Origin: Bacteroides sp.
Lineage (GTDB): Bacteria; Bacteroidota; Bacteroidia; Bacteroidales; Bacteroidaceae
Assembly (NCBI GenBank): GCA_023665805.1
Contig: JAMPDJ010000020.1
Location: 1-56,853, forward strand
Direction of reading: 5' to 3'
DNA length: 56,853 bases
Part shown: positions 53,101 through 56,853 of the stretch, piece after piece
Layout of the letters: every line of letters starts with the position of its first letter
How positions within the stretch are numbered: position 1 is the stretch's first letter
Made by a program: the position numbers and the translations under genes
The notes under the pieces: generated by a model
The model's input: only the letters and a program-made list of their open reading frames with translations
Told to the model about the DNA's origin: nothing
The model's database searches: none

Positions 53101-53648
53101 CCTTGTCCGGGAAGACCGTTCTTCTTGATGATGTTGATGTCGCCTGCCATTTTGTTCATCATGTCGGTCTCTATGCTGATGCTGCTGGTTTCGTTCAGGG
53201 AAATGGCGTTCTTGGCGGTGATCTCCGTACCTTCGCCATATAGACCGCTGAAAGCGGAGCTGATCATCTCTATGTCGGTCTCCTTCTTGCTGACGGGCAC
53301 CTGCAGGGGATTGTATTCCGGTGCGTAGACATACAGTGTGTTGATGAATACGGGAATCTCCACTGTGTAGGTACCGTCTTCTTCGGTGAGGGTGGAGTAG
53401 CGGTTCATGCCCATTGCCTGGACACGTACGCCACCCATGGGAGCACCGGTGGCACTGTCTATTATGCGCCCCTTGACGGTGCGTGTTTCATGCTTTGGAG
53501 CCTTGGTCTCGCGACGTGCCTGCACAACTTCCTCGTCGTTGGCCTCTTGGGCGTAAGACGTGCTGATGCCAAACGCTGCAAGTACCATGAAGCTGAGACA
53601 TACGCGGCGTGCGTTGCTCTGAATGCTGTTGTTAATCATATTTTTCAT
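50193..53648 (-). CDS. SusC/RagA-family TonB-linked outer-membrane transporter
   Basis: 1151 residues. Signal peptide ends near SYAQ (residue 34). A carboxypeptidase-regulatory-like domain follows at about 57-125 (VKGRIIDSATGAPMGGVRVQAMG), then the plug (LIRGINSINADAQPLVILDG, ETIDKVEVLKNGTAIYGAKGANGVIKITTKRG in parts) and a 22-strand barrel ending in SFNFGVSLNL with a terminal aromatic/hydrophobic strand. It imports large ligands bound by SusD, driven by TonB. The usual TonB-box region upstream of the plug is not obvious. No glycoside hydrolase is adjacent in the window. Confidence 0.94.
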   Translation of the reverse strand: MKNMINNSIQSNARRVCLSFMVLAAFGISTSYAQEANDEEVVQARRETKAPKHETRTVKGRIIDSATGAPMGGVRVQAMGMNRYSTLTEEDGTYTVEIPVFINTLYVYAPEYNPLQVPVSKKETDIEMISSAFSGLYGEGTEITAKNAISLNETSSISIETDMMNKMAGDINIIKKNGLPGQGAYMLIRGINSINADAQPLVILDGNILDMQYDRTAQHEGYYNNVLAGLDPETIDKVEVLKNGTAIYGAKGANGVIKITTKRGKSQATKINARIYGGVELMPKKLSVLDGPSYTTYLGDMVSTIKDMDMNKLNSFVFLDQSPSNFYRNIYNNNTDWQDGLYRTAGSQNYKISVEGGDDVGMYALSLGYTDVNSTMKNNDMSRLNLRFNTDIKIGNKITTGLDISYNQTSYNILDNGWSENYDKQNIGSVNVLGLVQAPFISPYGYYVENDAAGHSSLKLDKNNWAGKYASSATLSEYIKNPFMFSKHLSSVNESARNPFWILENGHGNNKNYAEMTQININVSPKYQINNDWAISDRFNYTLNRNNEKYFLPIAGATQYLIEDQGNITSVLKSQFTKQTSLNNDLRIEYAHQWGGHNLDVFGGWRINSFNYNYSYLNGYNNENDKLPNITPTMQFINSNGVNDNWKDMTYYLQAGYSYANRYYAEFSAAAQASSRFGSHTKDGFRLAGVSWGFFPSLQLGWVLTNESWFKPTRNVNYLKLTLGIEQNGNDNLDYYAARTYWETAQVYENVFGKYLTNIANSELQWETVRKLNLGIEGSFLNNRLQGRVDLYWNKTSNMLSMRDLSDEYYFSGITDFWTNEGEMTNNGVEAKLNGAIINTKDWKWELGATLGHYRNEVTDLPVSKDNRIELFKRDANGVQYGEPTVIHGYTSSVYGKSNMLTAVGYSAGTFYGWEVNYDVNGTGVFKSEQQANQATTAFGEPSKLRYYTGVTGSYREFGAGDMAFVDQNGDGWIDESDKVALGNATPDIYGNIFTNLTWKNLRLDVIFKYSLGNDIYNYQRSRLEAGNTTYNQSTAMARRWSYDGQITDMPRTCFTNNLGYVENERMSSRWIEDGSYLKMKNIRLTYTLPYHNNWLQGMKVWGEANDVFCITKYLGTDPEVSAQNGTLYQGVDAGRIPSGRSFNFGVSLNL

Positions 53649-53682
53649 TGTTCATTGCTTTTTGTTAGTGACATCATCTTGC

Positions 53683-55659
53683 TTACTCGATTTCTTCCTT
53701 ACACTTGAGGATGATACGGTCGATGTTGAAACTCCTTGAGTATCCCTCTCTGAGTTCGGCAGTAGTAAGCCTTGCGGATGTGATGTTGAGAACAGGGAAC
53801 GCATCATTCAGGTTCTTGTAGCTTAAAGGGAACTCCACGTTCTCCAGAACGGTAATGGTGTCTACCTTCTCGCCGCTGTACTCAATCGTTGCCGATCCTA
53901 AATTCGCCTGCTTCTTATAGGACAAATCTTTCTCGCCTATCTTGTCAACAGACCATCCGTACAGTGTGCAGATGAGACGGGCTTTGGTAAAGCCGGTTTC
54001 TGTCTCAGGCAGGTCTGGTTCTGTATCACTGGTATTGTACCACATGGGAACCAACACGACCTGTACATCGTACTTGGCACTCATGACATCCGCCTCCTCT
54101 TGCTTGTAACCTTGTAGCGCGAATGCTACGTCGGGAGTGGTGCTGGCTGTGATACCGGAGATGTTCATGTACCTTTGTTCGCTGCAACGGCCGTATTGGT
54201 CGATCCATGATGCAGCGGTAGTATTGTTTATGTCATATGAGTTGCACCTGGTGGATGTTCCCTGGTCGTAGATGTTCATGAGACTCACGTCCACATCAAT
54301 GTCGCGCATCCAGGAGGTGCGGTGATAGTTCCATTTGTCAGAAACGATGGCATAGCCGTTGCTCATCTGTTCTATTTTACCCTTTTCGAACAGGTCGTCC
54401 TTTCTCCATACAAGTGTCTTCACACCGTCTATTTCCTCATAGACATCGCGGATGGTATCTCCGACAGTGGTCAGCAAATACTCGCATTTTTTATAACCAC
54501 CGTTCATGAAGGTCTCTTTGGTCCAAGGCAGTCCGTCCTGTTGAGGCTGGAGGTTGATGTTGAATGACAAGGGCCAGATGATATCCATGTCTATGTTGGT
54601 CGTTTGCAGCGAGTCCACGGTTTCGTAGCCTTTGCCGTTGGGGAAACTCTTTCTGGCTCCATAGATGTCGCGGGTCATGGCCTTGGTAGCGGAAACCTTT
54701 ACCTTGCTCATGCGAGGATACACGCCTTCACCGTAGTTGTAGTACGGCTTCATCTGTTCGGTGGCATTTGCCCAGGCTTCGTCGGTGGGAATTACCACCA
54801 CGTATGCGGAGTCTTCCATGTTGATTCGTGACATGAACATTTTCAGGGAGTTCATCCATGCATCGTTGGCATCTTCACCTGTAGGATTGTACTTACGGCT
54901 GTTGAACATCATGTTGTCTTGGAAATAGACGCTGTCCACGTAGGTGGGATTGCCATTTTCGTCGGGCAGGCCTTCGATACTTGAGCTTTCCAGGAAGTAT
55001 GTGGTGTCGCGTGCTACCAGATAGTCGTGGAAAGTGGGTACTTCACCGCTGAACTTGATGTACTCGTACAGGTTGTAGAGGAATTCGTTCCTGGATTCCA
55101 ATACGTGGAGCAAACCATTTCGTGCTGGAATGTCGCTTTGGGCTACTTTTGCCTTCTGGAACATCTTGTCTGCATAGTCTATGGTTGCAAACTTGCTGTT
55201 GATAAGGCGGAAGGTCTCGGTACCTGTCTTGACCATGGTCTTGCGGTACAGGGCCATGTGGTTGCCGACAAACTGCTGTTGCAGATTGTAACCGTCGTTC
55301 ATGGCCATGTCTTCGTATTTCTGCCACTCTTCATCGTTCATGGCATCATTGCGTGGTGCCCATACGGTAACAGGGGTGTTGGCACTCAACACGTCCTTGA
55401 AGGTGTAAAACACTGTATCGTTGCCATCGAGCGTGAATGCAGGATGGGTCTCATCGCGGTAGAACTTGGCCTTGGCGGCTATGTTGCAGAACCTGCTCAG
55501 GTCTTCACGGCTCTCCAGCAGTTCCCACAGCGTTTCGGTAGCTGTGTATTCGTCCTCCGGCTGGTAGTGCTCGTTCCACGTGTCGGTGCATGAGGGGACT
55601 GCCATCAAGGCAGTTCCCATCACGAATGCTCCGAGATATTTGTTTATTCCTTTCTTCAT
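53683..55659 (-). CDS. Fasciclin-like (FAS1) lipoprotein of the SusCD operon
   Basis: 658 residues. Lipoprotein signal with MAVPSC (Cys24), followed by TDTWNEHYQ. A FAS1-like domain spans about 40-200 (TLWELLESREDLSRFCNIAAKAKF, TVWAPRNDAMN, NGLLHVLES), with a possible second one around 205-340 (VVIPTDEAWANA). FAS1 proteins in Bacteroidota SusCD loci are surface lipoproteins, thought to bind ligand or matrix; their role is not established. It stands upstream of susC (34-nt gap), the reverse of the more common order. Confidence 0.82.
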   Translation of the reverse strand: MKKGINKYLGAFVMGTALMAVPSCTDTWNEHYQPEDEYTATETLWELLESREDLSRFCNIAAKAKFYRDETHPAFTLDGNDTVFYTFKDVLSANTPVTVWAPRNDAMNDEEWQKYEDMAMNDGYNLQQQFVGNHMALYRKTMVKTGTETFRLINSKFATIDYADKMFQKAKVAQSDIPARNGLLHVLESRNEFLYNLYEYIKFSGEVPTFHDYLVARDTTYFLESSSIEGLPDENGNPTYVDSVYFQDNMMFNSRKYNPTGEDANDAWMNSLKMFMSRINMEDSAYVVVIPTDEAWANATEQMKPYYNYGEGVYPRMSKVKVSATKAMTRDIYGARKSFPNGKGYETVDSLQTTNIDMDIIWPLSFNINLQPQQDGLPWTKETFMNGGYKKCEYLLTTVGDTIRDVYEEIDGVKTLVWRKDDLFEKGKIEQMSNGYAIVSDKWNYHRTSWMRDIDVDVSLMNIYDQGTSTRCNSYDINNTTAASWIDQYGRCSEQRYMNISGITASTTPDVAFALQGYKQEEADVMSAKYDVQVVLVPMWYNTSDTEPDLPETETGFTKARLICTLYGWSVDKIGEKDLSYKKQANLGSATIEYSGEKVDTITVLENVEFPLSYKNLNDAFPVLNITSARLTTAELREGYSRSFNIDRIILKCKEEIE

Positions 55660-55740
55660 ATATGTATATAATATGAGTAGTGAATTGTTTTGTTTGTTCG
55701 TTTGTGTCCTCTTGACAGAGGGATTTGTCTCTAATCTGTT

Positions 55741-56853
55741 TTACCAGATATCTTCGGGAACCAAGGGGTTGTCATACACTTCTTTGGGGCAGAACTCCAT
55801 GAAGTCGAGATACAACTCTGTGTCTGGGTCGCGCAGTACGCTCTTCAGACGCAGGTAATACTCCTCGTTTGCCTTCATTTCCTCCCTTACGAGTATGCGG
55901 CGGATTATCTTGCCTTGTTCTTGAGTGCGCATTGTATTTGAGACACCGAACTGATAGTAACTGTTCGGAGCCTTCATGCACAGATTGTTGCGCATCTTCT
56001 TGTCGTTCTCGGCATTTAGCTCATCGTCGCCTTCAACGTCCTCTTCATAACCGAGGATACTCGTCATCGAGCTACCACCCTTGACATACCAACGAGTGCC
56101 GCCCATACGCATATCAACAGGCAGGCCCGTTGCGCTCAGGTTCTCCTTGTCATTGCCCCAGTAGACCTGGCACATTCCACGTCTGTCGTTGGTTTGCACG
56201 CATATGCGGAGTTCGTAGAGACCGTCCTTGGGAACGGGAGGGAGTTTCATGGTCACCTCATAATTTCCCACGATATTCAACTCGTCACCTTGGTAGTTTT
56301 GCCAGCATTGGGTGTTGCTGACACGTCCGCTCAGATAATAGAATCTGGTCTGGTCGGTGATGTCGCAGTTTGCCAGGTACTGGTATTTTGAGGAAACGGG
56401 AATACCCACGCACTGGCGTTCGTAAGAGTAGTTCTCGTTGGCGCGGATGTCGTTGCTCATCAGCTCGGGGAACAAGGAAGAGAAGTCAATACGTATGCGC
56501 TCGCTGGCCATTATGTTGGCTTGCTCGTCGTTGTAGTATAGGCAATCGCTGATACGGTACATGTAGGCATTGTAGATTTCTGGGTTACCGGAAGTGTATA
56601 TCTCGATACCTTTCTTGTTCTCGTCACAGCTGACCTCGGTGTAGTCCTGGTCATTTCCTCGTCCGTTCTTCAGCACGGGGAAGCGGTTCAGGTAAATCGT
56701 GTTGGTCTTGCCGTCGCATGTCCTTGATGCCTCGTAGGTCTTGATGAGACGACGTTTGCCCATGGTGGTGTAGAAATCATAGACGGATGCCCTTTTGGTT
56801 CTGTCTGTCAGGTTATACCACAATTCGTTGAAATGTATCACCAGTTTGCTGGT
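55741..56853 (-). CDS. Partial exported protein of the SusCD operon, 5' end outside the window
   Basis: At least 370 residues; the frame is open to the right edge (TSKLVIHFNELW), so the start is missing. The visible part is beta-rich and soluble (YEVTMKLPPVPKDGLYELRICVQTNDRRGMCQVYWG in parts) with no membrane segment. I suspect the C-terminal half of a second fasciclin/DUF5108-type lipoprotein because of its place before another FAS1 gene, but no FAS1 motif is visible. It is the first visible gene of the operon, 81 nt from the next. Confidence 0.7.
   Translation of the reverse strand, partial: TSKLVIHFNELWYNLTDRTKRASVYDFYTTMGKRRLIKTYEASRTCDGKTNTIYLNRFPVLKNGRGNDQDYTEVSCDENKKGIEIYTSGNPEIYNAYMYRISDCLYYNDEQANIMASERIRIDFSSLFPELMSNDIRANENYSYERQCVGIPVSSKYQYLANCDITDQTRFYYLSGRVSNTQCWQNYQGDELNIVGNYEVTMKLPPVPKDGLYELRICVQTNDRRGMCQVYWGNDKENLSATGLPVDMRMGGTRWYVKGGSSMTSILGYEEDVEGDDELNAENDKKMRNNLCMKAPNSYYQFGVSNTMRTQEQGKIIRRILVREEMKANEEYYLRLKSVLRDPDTELYLDFMEFCPKEVYDNPLVPEDIW

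Overview
The window looks like a chromosomal segment of a gut-type Bacteroidales bacterium (Bacteroidaceae or Prevotellaceae). The evidence is a SusC/SusD outer-membrane pair with fasciclin-type lipoproteins, sodium-pumping decarboxylase genes in the order G-A-B, a CotH protein and a GH16 enzyme whose C-termini look like type IX secretion sorting tails, and -7 boxes of the Bacteroidota type (TAnnTTTG) in front of many genes instead of sigma70 promoters. There are no transposases, phage genes or CRISPR arrays.

Layout: 0.2-3.1 kb, an outer-membrane beta-barrel receptor split by a -1 frame change at an A9 run; 3.1-5.7 kb (minus), slyD-type isomerase, aroC and an unknown gene; 5.8-10.3 kb (plus), a GHL10/DUF187 glycoside hydrolase-like protein and uvrA; 10.5-13.1 kb (minus), a large CotH/discoidin protein; 13.3-22.2 kb (plus), amidase, MCE/MlaD protein, dnaA, an odd nitroreductase fusion, folB, oadG-oadA-oadB and a small membrane protein; 22.3-24.1 kb, a secreted GH16 glucanase; 24.1-31.2 kb, a surface-glycan locus (lipid A-type acyltransferase, Stealth phosphotransferase, GT92, FrhB-like ferredoxin protein, pyruvyl transferase, then two glycosyltransferases on minus), AT-richer than its surroundings; 31.5-38.3 kb (minus), an aminopeptidase-MFP-RND-TolC operon; 38.5 kb, tRNA-Arg(CCG); 38.6-42.6 kb, DPP-IV-type peptidase and a 5'-nucleotidase lipoprotein; 42.7-47.2 kb (minus), a receiver/PEP-synthase-like protein and gdhA; 47.7-56.8 kb (minus), an outer-membrane uptake operon read as partial gene, fasciclin lipoprotein, SusC, SusD.

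The most notable signals are not ordinary genes. (1) Two intergenic arrays 37 kb apart each hold four copies of a near-palindromic ATTCGTGAA(T) box spaced exactly 22 bp. (2) tRNA-Arg(CCG) has lost the near-universal G19-C56 elbow pair and carries U19-A56, a matched double change. (3) The nitroreductase downstream of dnaA runs in frame into what looks like the C-terminal part of a class II ribonucleotide reductase, possibly a deletion scar. (4) The receptor at the left edge is interrupted exactly at an A-AAA-AAG slippery heptamer in the phase where a -1 slip restores the full protein. No complete new defence or mobile system was seen.
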